Shown: piece by piece, positions 49,786 to 58,076 of the stretch
Layout of the letters: every line of letters starts with the position of its first letter
Numbering within the stretch: position 1 is the first letter of the stretch
NCBI RefSeq assembly: GCF_016185115.1
Contig: NZ_JACPOF010000004.1
Location: 241,979-305,978, forward strand
DNA from: Polaromonas sp.
GTDB taxonomy: Bacteria; Pseudomonadota; Gammaproteobacteria; Burkholderiales; Burkholderiaceae_C
Reading direction: 5' to 3'
Length of the DNA stretch: 64,000 nt
The notes under the pieces: generated by a model
What the model saw: the letters and a program-made list of their open reading frames with translations, nothing else
Databases searched by the model: none
Told to the model about the DNA's origin: nothing
Made by a program: the position numbers and the translations under genes

Positions 49786-50640
49786 ATGCGACTTATTGCT
49801 TTCAGCCACAATGGCAAACCCGCCCTCGGCATGCGTATCGGCCAGGAACTCGTCAACCTCACCGCAGAGGGACAACCCGCCACGCTGGACGAACTGCTGC
49901 GCGGCGGCGCTGAGGCCATGGCCGCAGCAAAGCGTGTCGGTGAGGCGTCAAAAAACCGCATCCCGCTGGCCGGCATCAAGTACCTGCCGCCTGTGCAGGC
50001 ACCTTCAAAAGCGATTGCCGTGGGCCTGAACTTCACCGATCACGCCGCTGAAAGCAAATTTGCAGCGCCGACTTACCCTGTGCTGTTCCACCGCTTTCCC
50101 AGCTCATGGGTAGGCCACAACGTGGCGCTGGAGCGCCCGCATGTGTCGACCCAGTTCGACTATGAAGGCGAACTGCTGGTCATCATCGGCAAGGGTGGCC
50201 GCTACATCAGCAAGGACAAGGCGCTGGACCATGTCGCCGGTTATTCGGTGTTCAATGACGGGTCCATCCGCGACTACCAGATGAAGTCTGCGCAGTGGAT
50301 GATGGGCAAGAACTTCGACCGCTCGGGCTCCTTCGGCCCCGAGTTTGTCAGCGCCGACGAGCTGCCACCGGGCGCCAAGGGCCTGAAGCTGCAGACCCGC
50401 CTCAACGGCGAAGTGCTGCAAAACGCCAACACCAACGACATGATTTTTGATGTGGCCACGCTGGTGTCGGTCTGCTCCGAGCCGTTTGAACTGCAGCCGG
50501 GCGACATCATCATTGCCGGCACGCCTGCCGGCGTGGGCATGGCGCGCAAGCCGCAGGTCTGGATGAAGGCTGGCGATGTCTGCGAAGTCGAGATCGAGAA
50601 GATCGGCATTTTGTCGAACACCATCGTCGACGGCGCCTGA
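49786..50640 (+). CDS. Fumarylacetoacetate hydrolase family protein
   Basis: 284 residues. Family core AIAVGLNFTDHAAESKF, the metal-binding FDYEGELLVIIGKGGRYI with E-x-E, SVFNDGSIRDYQ and the C-terminal PGDIIIAGTPAGVGMARKP. Members hydrolyse C-C bonds of acylpyruvates or hydrate and decarboxylate 2-oxo-alkenoates, the steps after extradiol ring cleavage. It should act on the product of the upstream dioxygenase. Confidence 0.93.
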   Translation: MRLIAFSHNGKPALGMRIGQELVNLTAEGQPATLDELLRGGAEAMAAAKRVGEASKNRIPLAGIKYLPPVQAPSKAIAVGLNFTDHAAESKFAAPTYPVLFHRFPSSWVGHNVALERPHVSTQFDYEGELLVIIGKGGRYISKDKALDHVAGYSVFNDGSIRDYQMKSAQWMMGKNFDRSGSFGPEFVSADELPPGAKGLKLQTRLNGEVLQNANTNDMIFDVATLVSVCSEPFELQPGDIIIAGTPAGVGMARKPQVWMKAGDVCEVEIEKIGILSNTIVDGA

Positions 50641-50656
50641 GCCGTCAGTGTGACCT

Positions 50657-51388
50657 TCAGTCCTTGATGGGTGCGCCAGTAAAGAGGGGCGACAGCACGG
50701 GGATCTGCGCCGGCATCAGCAGCTTGCTGTCCCAGGCCTGCACGCTGGCGGAAATGCTGTCCACGAAGCTGGCCCACTGCGGGTTGCGGGCAAGGGCGGC
50801 ACGCTGTTTCTGGCGCGCATCGAAGTCCGTGAAGTAGCGGTACATCACGACCTCATGCTGCCGGCCGACGAGGGTGTTGAAACAGGCGATCAGGCCGGAA
50901 AGTGCATCGTCGCCAGCGGCAAGACCTGTTTTTTCCCAGGCTTCCCAGTAAGCGGGCAGGGTGCCGGGGTTGAGCCTGATGGTGGTTTCCTCTACGAGGA
51001 TGTTTTCAGTCAGTTTGGGAAGGCCTGGATACGCGCCGTTGGCGGGCAGCCAGTCCTTGTTGTCACCCCAGACAGGGTTCAGGCCCTTGACGGGTGAGAG
51101 GGCGAGAAATTTGGTCTCCTGCATGAGGAGCATGGGACGGACCTTTTTGAAGTAGTCACCCAGCTGCGGGACTTTGGCCAGGCCATGAAGGCGGGTGGTC
51201 CAGTCTTCGTAGTTGTTGTAGCGGTAAACGTGTACGACCTGCTGGTCGGCGCCGGAGACAGTGGAGAAATAACCGAACATGCGTTCAAGGATGGGCCTCA
51301 TCAATTCGAATCCGCGGTCATGCTGGGCTTGCCAGAAGGTCTCAAGTGCACCGGGTTTCAGGGTGTAGGTGCGTTGCTCGAATAACAT
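50657..51388 (-). CDS. NIPSNAP family protein
   Basis: 243 residues from the ATG at 51388 (MLFEQRTYTLKPG); an N-terminal extension upstream has no family likeness. Two ferredoxin-like NIPSNAP modules: FEQRTYTLKPGALETFWQAQ with HVYRYNNYEDW, and VEETTIRLNPGTLPAYWEAW with VMYRYFTDFDAR. Role in bacteria is not settled, though such genes often accompany catabolic enzymes. It is convergent with the FAH-family gene, 16 bp apart. Confidence 0.88.
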   Translation of the reverse strand: MLFEQRTYTLKPGALETFWQAQHDRGFELMRPILERMFGYFSTVSGADQQVVHVYRYNNYEDWTTRLHGLAKVPQLGDYFKKVRPMLLMQETKFLALSPVKGLNPVWGDNKDWLPANGAYPGLPKLTENILVEETTIRLNPGTLPAYWEAWEKTGLAAGDDALSGLIACFNTLVGRQHEVVMYRYFTDFDARQKQRAALARNPQWASFVDSISASVQAWDSKLLMPAQIPVLSPLFTGAPIKD

Positions 51389-51754
51389 GTTTTTTCTTTC
51401 TGCCTGTGAGGGGCGTTGACGGGCTGCGGCGTGGCGGCAAGCGGACCCGGGCGAATATAGCGACAAAGAAATGGATGCGCGTATAGGGTAAGTACTGGCC
51501 GTGTGACGCATCAAGCAGCTTGCGGACATGAACTTTTTTTAACGCAGGGAGACACCTTCCAATGACAGACACCAGAGCCCCGCCACCAATGAAAAATGCG
51601 CTAGTGAGAAACCCTTGCGTATTTCTACACCTGTTAAAAATCGCCGTGATTCTGTAGAGTCACGGAACCCTTGTTCGCGCTTCGCGCGATACGGGTTTCA
51701 GTTTTCGTTCGCACTATAAATATTTGGCCAAAAACCAGAACTCAGGAGACAAGC
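51389..51754 (+). promoter_or_regulatory. Gene-free gap before the importer operon
   Basis: No gene is seen in these 366 bases. They must hold the promoters of the NIPSNAP gene (minus) and the ABC importer operon (plus). A hairpin TTCGCGCTTCGCGCGA lies near 51675, and an AT-rich ATAAATATTTGGCC at 51716 precedes the CAGGAG ribosome site. No clear -35/-10 pair can be assigned. Confidence 0.3.
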
Positions 51755-52960
51755 ATGACCATTGATCGTCGTTCATTCGTTACTGCCGCGGGCGCCATCG
51801 CCAGCGGCGCCTTGTGGTCGTCCGGCGCAAATGCGCAGACGCCTTCCGGCGCACCCATCAAGGTGGGCGGCTCGCTGGGCCTGACGGGGCCATTGGCTGC
51901 GACCGGCCTGGTCCATAAACTGGTGGGCGAGATTTATGTCGAGTCGCTCAACAAGCGCGGCGGGCTGCTGGGCCGTCCGGTTGAATGGGTGCTCAAGGAC
52001 GACCAGTCCAAGCCCGACATGGCCCGCACGCTGTACGAGCAGCTGGTGACCACCGACAAGGTGGACCTGCTGATCGGGCCCTATGGCACCGGCACCATCC
52101 TGAGCGCCATGGGCGTGGCACAGCGCTACAACCGCACGCTGGTGCACCACACCTTCGGCATCCCGAGCCTGGCCAAGTATGACCAGCAGTTCCCGTCATG
52201 GTCCATGGGCCTGAACCCCGAGGTCAGCACCCCCAACCTGGTGTTCGATGCACTGGCATCTGCAGGCAAGACGCCCAAGACTGTGGCCATCGTGACCAGC
52301 AAGTTCCCGTCAGTGCATTTTGTGTCGCTTGGTGCGCGCGAAGTCGCCAAAAAACGCAACATCAAGGAAACGCTGTTTCTTGAATGGGATTTCGGCAACC
52401 GCGATTACGGCCCCATCGCCGGCCGCATCAAGGAGGCCAATGCCGACTTCCTCTGGGTCGGTTCGCTCGGCCTTGAGGGTGTGCAGTTGCTCGATGCACT
52501 GAAGAAGATCGACTACAAGCCCACGACGCATGCCTACCTATATCCGGCGCCCGGCCCCATACTGAAAGTGCCTGAGGCCAATGGTGGCCTGGCGATGACG
52601 GTGTTTGAAGACCACCCGCCGTTTACCAACAGCCCCATCGCTGCGGAATTCGTCAAGACCTTCCGTGAGCGCGCCACCAAGGCCAACCTGCCCGACACCT
52701 CGGTAGAGACACAGGCCGCTGCATCGTTTGCTGCCTGGCAAATCATCGAAGCCGCGGTCAAGGCGACCAAGTCGACGGACGACAAGACCCTGGCTACCTG
52801 GATCAAGGCCAACCAGATCGACACCATCGAAGGCAAGCTGCGCTTCAATGAAGCCGGCAACTACGGTGCCGACCTGAGCAAGGTCAAGCAGATCCAGAAC
52901 GGCAAGTGGGTCACGGTCTGGCCCAAGGAGTGGGCGGCGCCGGGCGCCAAGGTGCAGTAA
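51755..52960 (+). CDS. Branched-chain-amino-acid-type ABC transporter substrate-binding protein
   Basis: 401 residues from the ATG at 51755 after CAGGAG. A twin-arginine-like signal DRRSFVTAAGAIASGALWSSGANAQ. The Leu/Ile/Val-binding fold: IKVGGSLGLTGPLAATGLVHKLV, VDLLIGPYGTGTILSAM, FLWVGSLGLEGVQLLDAL. HAAT-family importers near ring-cleavage genes often carry aromatic acids or related compounds instead of amino acids, so the ligand is likely the cluster's substrate. Confidence 0.9.
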   Translation: MTIDRRSFVTAAGAIASGALWSSGANAQTPSGAPIKVGGSLGLTGPLAATGLVHKLVGEIYVESLNKRGGLLGRPVEWVLKDDQSKPDMARTLYEQLVTTDKVDLLIGPYGTGTILSAMGVAQRYNRTLVHHTFGIPSLAKYDQQFPSWSMGLNPEVSTPNLVFDALASAGKTPKTVAIVTSKFPSVHFVSLGAREVAKKRNIKETLFLEWDFGNRDYGPIAGRIKEANADFLWVGSLGLEGVQLLDALKKIDYKPTTHAYLYPAPGPILKVPEANGGLAMTVFEDHPPFTNSPIAAEFVKTFRERATKANLPDTSVETQAAASFAAWQIIEAAVKATKSTDDKTLATWIKANQIDTIEGKLRFNEAGNYGADLSKVKQIQNGKWVTVWPKEWAAPGAKVQ

Positions 52961-53000
52961 GTCTTTTTAAAAACAACAATGAAAGGGGAGGGGACTGCCG

Positions 53001-53858
53001 ATGTATTTTCCCAGTGCCACATTGCTCGCCCAGGCTGTCCTGGCGGGCCTCTTTACGGGGGCCCTCTATGGTTTGCTTGGGCTGGGCCTGAGTCTTTCGT
53101 GGGGAATGCTCAAGCAGATCAACCTCGCCCATTTCGCGCTCGCTTTCCTGGGCGCCTACCTGACTTACCAGCTCTCGACATACAACGGCTTCGACCCGCT
53201 GATGACGCTGCTGCTGATCGTGCCGCTGTTCTTCGTGCTGGGCGCGGCCCTGCACTGGGTGCTGGCGCGGTTCAAGGTCAATGCTTTCAACTCGATGCTG
53301 GTGACCTTCGGCGTCACCGCCATCATTGAGGCACTGCTGCAGTGGATCTGGACGGCAGACTTCCGCAAGCTGGAGTCGAGTTATGGCGAACACAAGCTCA
53401 AGATAGGCGCCCTGTATTTCCCCCTGCCTGAAATGATTACCCTGGGGTTGGGCGTGGGCATCGCAGTGGCGGTGTGGTTCGCCCTGCGCCGCACAGATCT
53501 CGGCAAAGCCATGCGCGCGGCAGCAGAGGATGCGCCGATTGCGGCTGCCTTCGGTGTCAACCAGAAGGCGCTGGCGCTGATGTTGTCGGGCCTGAATGCG
53601 GCGCTGGCCGGCATAGCCGGCGTTTGCCTGGCGCTGACTTACACGCTCGCACCTTCGCAGATCTACACCTGGATAGGCGTGGTCTTTGCCTGCGTCATGC
53701 TGGGCGGGCTGGGCCGGCCGCTTGGACCGCTGATTGCGGGCTGCATCATTGGCGTGACGGAGGCTCTCACCATGGCCATCACTGCACCGGCCTGGGCGCC
53801 GCTGGTGTCCTTCTCGCTGTTGATCGTCGTGCTGCTGGCACGGCCCGGGAGAGCATGA
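53001..53858 (+). CDS. Branched-chain-type ABC transporter permease (LivH-like)
   Basis: 285 residues, about 8 helices. Start VLAGLFTGALYGLLGLGLSLSWGMLKQINLAHFALAF, and the coupling region AFGVNQKALALMLSGLNAALAGIAGV. It follows the binding-protein gene by 40 bp and its stop overlaps the next start (ATGATG at 53855). Inner membrane. Confidence 0.93.
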   Translation: MYFPSATLLAQAVLAGLFTGALYGLLGLGLSLSWGMLKQINLAHFALAFLGAYLTYQLSTYNGFDPLMTLLLIVPLFFVLGAALHWVLARFKVNAFNSMLVTFGVTAIIEALLQWIWTADFRKLESSYGEHKLKIGALYFPLPEMITLGLGVGIAVAVWFALRRTDLGKAMRAAAEDAPIAAAFGVNQKALALMLSGLNAALAGIAGVCLALTYTLAPSQIYTWIGVVFACVMLGGLGRPLGPLIAGCIIGVTEALTMAITAPAWAPLVSFSLLIVVLLARPGRA

Positions 53859-55699
53859 TGCGCCGCTCCATCATCATCGTGCTGCTCGTGGTGCTGGCCC
53901 TGGCCGTCGTGCCCTGGCTGCGCCTGCCGGCCTTCTATGAAGCGCTGCTGTACATCATCCTGCACTGGATAGCGCTGGCGACGTCCTGGAATTTGCTGTC
54001 CGGCTATTCGGGGTATTTCTCTTTCGGTCACGGTGCGCTGTTCGGCATCGGCATGTACACCACGACGACGTTGACGGTGCAGATGAACATGCCCTTCATG
54101 TGGACGCTGCCGTTTGCGGCTATTGTGGCGGCGCTGTTCGGCACCTTGCTGGGCGCCATCGCCTTCCGGGTGCGCAGCGTGCGTGCCGAGTTGTTCTCGC
54201 TGCTGACCCTGGCGATGGCCTTTGTCATGGCGACCATCATCCTCAACACGCGCATAGACGGCGGCCCCGGCGTGTCCATGGCGGGGGTGGCTGTGCCCGT
54301 TTTTGCGCCTACGGCCTCGGGCACCTTTTACCTGCTGGCGCTGGGCGCCACGGCGATCACCATGGTCGCCGCCATCTGGGTGTTTTATTCACGTCTGGGC
54401 ACAGGCCTCTTTGCCATTCACGATGATGAAGATGTGGCCGAGGTCATGGGTGTGCCGACCTACCGCTACAAACTGCTGGCCTTTGCGTTGTCGAGCGCGT
54501 TGGCCGGGCTGGGCGGCGGCATTCATGCGCTCTTCATCAACTACGTGACGGCAGGCGATGTCTTCAACATCTCGCTGCCGCTGACTGTGATCCTGATGAC
54601 TGTGCTGGGCGGTACGCGCCACTGGGCCGGCCCGGCGGTGGGCGCCACGCTGATCACGCTGCTGCTTTATTCCTTTACTGGCGGCGACAGCGCCGTCATC
54701 GGCAAGGCGGTGACCGGTGTCGTACTGATCGCCGTGATCCTGTTCATGCCGGAGGGCGTGCTGGGTCAGGCGCTCAAGTGGTTTGGCGCGAGGCGCGACA
54801 AAAAAGCGGCCGGCAAAGTCGAGGCCGGCGAAGCTGTCGCCCCTGTCACCACAGCACCTGCTTCCGCGAAGACCGTGAGTTCGACGCCTTCTTCGGCATC
54901 TGCGGTTGCTGCCGGTGAAGTGCTGCTCAAGGCGCGCGGCGTCGTCAAGCAGTTCAAGGGTGTGCGTGCCCTGCGTGGCGTTGACCTGGAAGTGCGGCGC
55001 GGGGAAATCCTGGGCCTGCTGGGCCCCAACGGCTCTGGCAAGTCGACCTTCATCAATGTGGCCAGCGGGCACTTTGCGGTGACCGAAGGTGTGATCGAGT
55101 TCGGCGGACAGCGCATTTCTGATGCGCCAGCCCACCTCATCGCACACGGCGGCATCGCCCGCACCTACCAGATCCCCCGGCCGTTTGCGCATTTGACTGT
55201 GCTGCAGAACGTGGCCTTGCCTGCCATGTTTGGCGCCGCCTCTCTTGACCGCAAGACGGCTGAAGACGAGGCCTGGCAGTGGCTGGAATTTACAGGCCTC
55301 ACCAGCCGGGCACACGCCTTGCCAGACGCCCTGAACCTGCATCAGCGCAAGTTTCTGGAACTGGCGCGCGCGCTGGCTGCAAGGCCGCAGATCTTGATGC
55401 TGGACGAGGTGCTTTCAGGTCTCACGCCATCAGAAATTGACGAGGCTGTGGCGCTGATACGGCGCATTCGGGACCAGGGCGCGACCATTGTGTTTGTCGA
55501 GCACGTCATGCGTGCGGTGATGGCGTTGTGCGACCGCATCGTGGTGTTTGAAAGCGGCTCTGTGCTCGCGGAAGGCGCGCCGCATGATGTGATGCAGCGG
55601 CCTGAAGTCGTAGCGGCCTACCTCGGCGATGCAAAAGCTGCAGCAAAAAACAAACCTGGCCATGCCGCGCCTGGAAGGGAGGCGGCCCATGCTGCTTGA
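53855..55699 (+). CDS. LivM-LivG fusion: permease and ATPase of a branched-chain-type ABC transporter
   Basis: 614 residues. Residues 1 to about 310 form the LivM-like permease (SWNLLSGYSGYFSFGHGALFGIGMYT; YRYKLLAFALSSALAGLGGGIHALF). A linker of about 40 residues rich in Ala, Thr, Ser and Pro follows, then a LivG-like ATPase with Walker A GPNGSGKS (near 390), LNLHQRKFLELARAL as the signature region and Walker B ILMLDEVLSGLTP. Usually these are two proteins. The fusion fixes one ATPase half to one membrane half. The frame is continuous with no slip. Confidence 0.93.
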   Translation: MMRRSIIIVLLVVLALAVVPWLRLPAFYEALLYIILHWIALATSWNLLSGYSGYFSFGHGALFGIGMYTTTTLTVQMNMPFMWTLPFAAIVAALFGTLLGAIAFRVRSVRAELFSLLTLAMAFVMATIILNTRIDGGPGVSMAGVAVPVFAPTASGTFYLLALGATAITMVAAIWVFYSRLGTGLFAIHDDEDVAEVMGVPTYRYKLLAFALSSALAGLGGGIHALFINYVTAGDVFNISLPLTVILMTVLGGTRHWAGPAVGATLITLLLYSFTGGDSAVIGKAVTGVVLIAVILFMPEGVLGQALKWFGARRDKKAAGKVEAGEAVAPVTTAPASAKTVSSTPSSASAVAAGEVLLKARGVVKQFKGVRALRGVDLEVRRGEILGLLGPNGSGKSTFINVASGHFAVTEGVIEFGGQRISDAPAHLIAHGGIARTYQIPRPFAHLTVLQNVALPAMFGAASLDRKTAEDEAWQWLEFTGLTSRAHALPDALNLHQRKFLELARALAARPQILMLDEVLSGLTPSEIDEAVALIRRIRDQGATIVFVEHVMRAVMALCDRIVVFESGSVLAEGAPHDVMQRPEVVAAYLGDAKAAAKNKPGHAAPGREAAHAA

Positions 55700-56417
55700 A
55701 CTTGACAATATTCGTACCAGCTACGGCCAGGCGACAGCGCTGTGGGATGTGTCGCTGTCGGTCGCCGAGGGCGAACTGCTTTGCGTGGTCGGCCCCAACA
55801 GCGCCGGCAAAAGCACCCTCATCAACACCATTGCCGGCCTGCTGCGCATCAATGCAGGACAGCTGAAGTTTCAGGGCGAGGACATCTCCACATTGCCGTC
55901 GCACAAGTTCTGCGAACGCGGCATTGCACTGGTGCCCGAAGGCAGGCGCCTGTTCACCGAAATGACGGTGCGTGAGAACCTGGAGATGGGCAGTTACCTG
56001 CCTGCTGCCAAACGCGAACGCGCGCGTTCGATGGAGCAGGTGGTGTCGCTTTTTCCGGTGCTGACTGAAAAGCTGGACCACGCCGCCGGCACGCTCTCGG
56101 GTGGGCAGCAACAGATGGTGGCGATTGGCCGTGCGCTGATGGCCAAGCCGCGCGTGCTGCTGATGGACGAACCCTCACTCGGGCTGGCGCCCAGCATCGT
56201 GCTGGACATGTTCAGCGCCATTCGCGAGATTCATTCGCAGGGCATTGCCGTGCTGCTGGTCGAGCAGAACGTCTCCATGGCCATGGAGGTTGCAGAACGC
56301 GCTGCCGTGCTGGAGGAAGGCCGCATCGTAGCCATGGGCAGCCCTGAAGACCTGATGGCGCAACCCGTTTTGCGCCGTGCCTATCTGGGCGTGGACACCG
56401 AGGCTGCAGCCCACTGA
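55689..56417 (+). CDS. Branched-chain-type ABC transporter ATP-binding protein (LivF-like)
   Basis: 242 residues from the ATG at 55689, which overlaps the fusion gene by 11 bases. Walker A GPNSAGKS, signature LSGGQQQMVAIGRAL, Walker B VLLMDEPSLGLAP. Second ATPase of the importer, so the complex would be LivH + LivM-LivG + LivF. Last gene of the operon. Confidence 0.95.
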   Translation: MLLELDNIRTSYGQATALWDVSLSVAEGELLCVVGPNSAGKSTLINTIAGLLRINAGQLKFQGEDISTLPSHKFCERGIALVPEGRRLFTEMTVRENLEMGSYLPAAKRERARSMEQVVSLFPVLTEKLDHAAGTLSGGQQQMVAIGRALMAKPRVLLMDEPSLGLAPSIVLDMFSAIREIHSQGIAVLLVEQNVSMAMEVAERAAVLEEGRIVAMGSPEDLMAQPVLRRAYLGVDTEAAAH

Positions 56418-56431
56418 CGCGCTGCGGTTGA

Positions 56432-56647
56432 GGTGTCAGTGGCACATGCCGTATGCGCCGGTTTCGAGGCGGAAGTGGTCCCTGTGCACGACTTTGCGTG
56501 CATTGCGTCCACGTCAGTTGCTGCGACGACTCCAAAAACAAACAGGCCACCCAACACCACGCAGCCACCGGCCACGCGGTGATCCGCTCACTTGAGCCGG
56601 GTGAAAGCTGGATGTGGTGCTACGAGCACGAGCTGCAGGTGGGTTAG
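56432..56647 (+). pseudogene. Remnant of a UBP-type zinc-finger protein
   Basis: The frame ending at the TAG 56645-56647 reads LCVHCVHVSCCDDSKNKQAT, then HHAATGHAVIRSLEPGESWMWCY, the conserved second half of the ZnF-UBP domain. The first half is missing in this frame; a second frame just upstream has AVCAGFEAEVVPVHD, which resembles the missing first part, so a frameshift near 56485 is likely. An in-frame stop lies at 56429. It sits 14 bp after livF. A short functional protein starting at ATG 56453 cannot be excluded. Confidence 0.5.
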
Positions 56648-56812
56648 CGCCGCTGCGATAAGTCTTTGTGGGGCTTCGTGAATAAACACGGTATGTCCAC
56701 TTTCCGTTGGGAGTGCACTACTTGGTTTTATCCAGAAAAACATCCGGTTAACAGACTAATCTCTGGCGACCTCGAGGCGCCACAGAACGCGCAAGTTTAA
56801 AAACGTAGCGCA

Positions 56813-57502
56813 CTAAGATTTTGTTAGATCGATTTCAAGTGACTTCCAACGTATTGCAATTTCCTCGCACGCTGCTTGCAAAGCGGTCATCCTGGCCTTC
56901 GAGGCCTTTGGAGCAAAGACGACTTGCTTCGTCGGAGTCGAAATAGAAAGGCACCTCTTGTGTTCAACACCGACGCCGTACTGCTCAACCAAATACGCTC
57001 TAACTAAAGTCGCTACAAACTCGCACCCCTCTTCAGACAGGGGTTGCTGCTTATTAAAGGAAAATTTCAGTCCTCCACAAACCATCCCAGCTGAATCCAA
57101 GATGAGAAATTCCGGTCGCACTGAAACTCGGACGCCGGCTAGCATCATGGGATGTGTATCGCTGCTCTTGGGGGTTGGGACTATCTTGACATCATTCGTG
57201 TCGATCAGTTCGATGATGTCTGCGCAAGCTAAAAGTGCATCGGCTGAAAGATTTTTATCCTGCAGTGACCATTTGGTACCACCTTTGGTGTTCCGTAGCT
57301 CTAGTGCACGCTCATGAAAGAATGAATCTGACGGTTCCGCAAAATATTCTTCCAGTGCGTGATGAACGTCCCTGTAACGCGCAACAATCATTTCGCCGGG
57401 GGGGGCGATCTGGGCCTTTACTATCGCCCGGCGGCGACTTGCGCTTGCGTCCATGTATTCGGCGAGTTTGTTTACAGAAATACGCGGCTGTTTACTTGGC
57501 AT
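56813..57502 (-). CDS. Hypothetical protein with lower GC than its surroundings
   Basis: 229 residues from the ATG at 57502, preceded by AAAAGGATCCGAA. It begins ISVNKLAEYMDASASRRRAIVKAQ, a short basic helical module that looks like a DNA- or RNA-contact segment; this opening recurs, as I recall, in a family of uncharacterised proteobacterial proteins. A central alpha/beta part follows (ADALLACADIIELID; GVRVSVRPEFLILDSAGMVCGG), then FVATLVRAYLVEQYGVGVEHKRC. Local GC is low: 28 of 60 bases at 57001. No function assigned; mobile or accessory origin is likely. Confidence 0.75.
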   Translation of the reverse strand: MPSKQPRISVNKLAEYMDASASRRRAIVKAQIAPPGEMIVARYRDVHHALEEYFAEPSDSFFHERALELRNTKGGTKWSLQDKNLSADALLACADIIELIDTNDVKIVPTPKSSDTHPMMLAGVRVSVRPEFLILDSAGMVCGGLKFSFNKQQPLSEEGCEFVATLVRAYLVEQYGVGVEHKRCLSISTPTKQVVFAPKASKARMTALQAACEEIAIRWKSLEIDLTKS

Positions 57503-57611
57503 TTCGGATCCTTTTGAAGCGTTGAACAAAAAGAACCAGACGACGTAGACAGCACAACGTACGCATGACAAAATCACGCTACCAATACTGGTCCAGTCTT
57601 AACCGCCTGGC

Positions 57612-57655
57612 AGGTCGGTCAATCAGTGGAATGGTTGGCCGACCTTTTTTCTTTC
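57612..57655 (+). terminator. Orphan Rho-independent terminator
   Basis: AGGTCGGTCAA (57612-57622) pairs with TTGGCCGACCT (57635-57645) with one G-T pair, and TTTTTTCTTTC follows on the plus strand. No plus-strand gene precedes it: the nearest gene at the left is on the minus strand. It may end a small RNA that starts between 57503 and 57610. Confidence 0.7.
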
Positions 57656-57712
57656 TACTTGTCGATACCTGGCTGGTCAATCAACCGAGCAGATTCTAGG
57701 ACTCCCAAAATA

Positions 57713-57779
57713 TTTGACAAGTCCACAGCTGGATAAAAAGCTAGCTATTTCTGTGGATTTCTGTGGATAACTTGTCAAA
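57713..57779. repeat. Large imperfect inverted repeat with DnaA-box-like sites
   Basis: TTTGACAAGTCCACAG (57713-57728) is inverted as CTGTGGATAACTTGTCAAA (57761-57779), differing by a 3-base insertion. Inside are AAAAGCTAGCTATTT and a tandem 10-mer CTGTGGATTT/CTGTGGATAA. TGTGGATAA equals the DnaA box TTATCCACA on the minus strand. The region is AT-rich and gene-free. Confidence 0.65.
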
Positions 57780-58076
57780 GACCACGTAAACAGGAACTTT
57801 GGAGGGGTGATAATTTTTACGGTACCAGAGCCGACGTCGAGCTTATCAACAGTTTTTAACACATGCACGCAAGGAGGCTAGTTAAAGAGGTGAGTTTGAA
57901 ATCTCGTATAACTCTTTGATAACGTTATGGTTTGGTCTCGGACCGTGTTTTGGCTGGCGATCAACCTTTCAACTCGCATTTTCGCTAAATTTAGATGCGA
58001 GCGTTTCGCATCTGATAAATTTGTAACAATTTGAAAATTATCAAATTATCCCAATATGCGTTGAGCAAGCGTTGAT
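57780..58076. other. AT-rich gene-free stretch before the MATE gene
   Basis: No gene is supported in these 297 bases. Visible structures are a hairpin AGATGCGA/TCGCATCT (57993-58013), which on the minus strand could end the MATE transcript, and arms AATTTGA/TCAAATT near 58031. A TTGATAACG segment and an isolated AAGGAGG near 57872 have no start codon at a useful distance. Confidence 0.4.

Noticed and set aside
53474-53854. Upstream extension of the LivM-LivG gene
   Set aside because: It overlaps the LivH gene in another frame with no family likeness. The ATGATG at 53855 is the coupled start.
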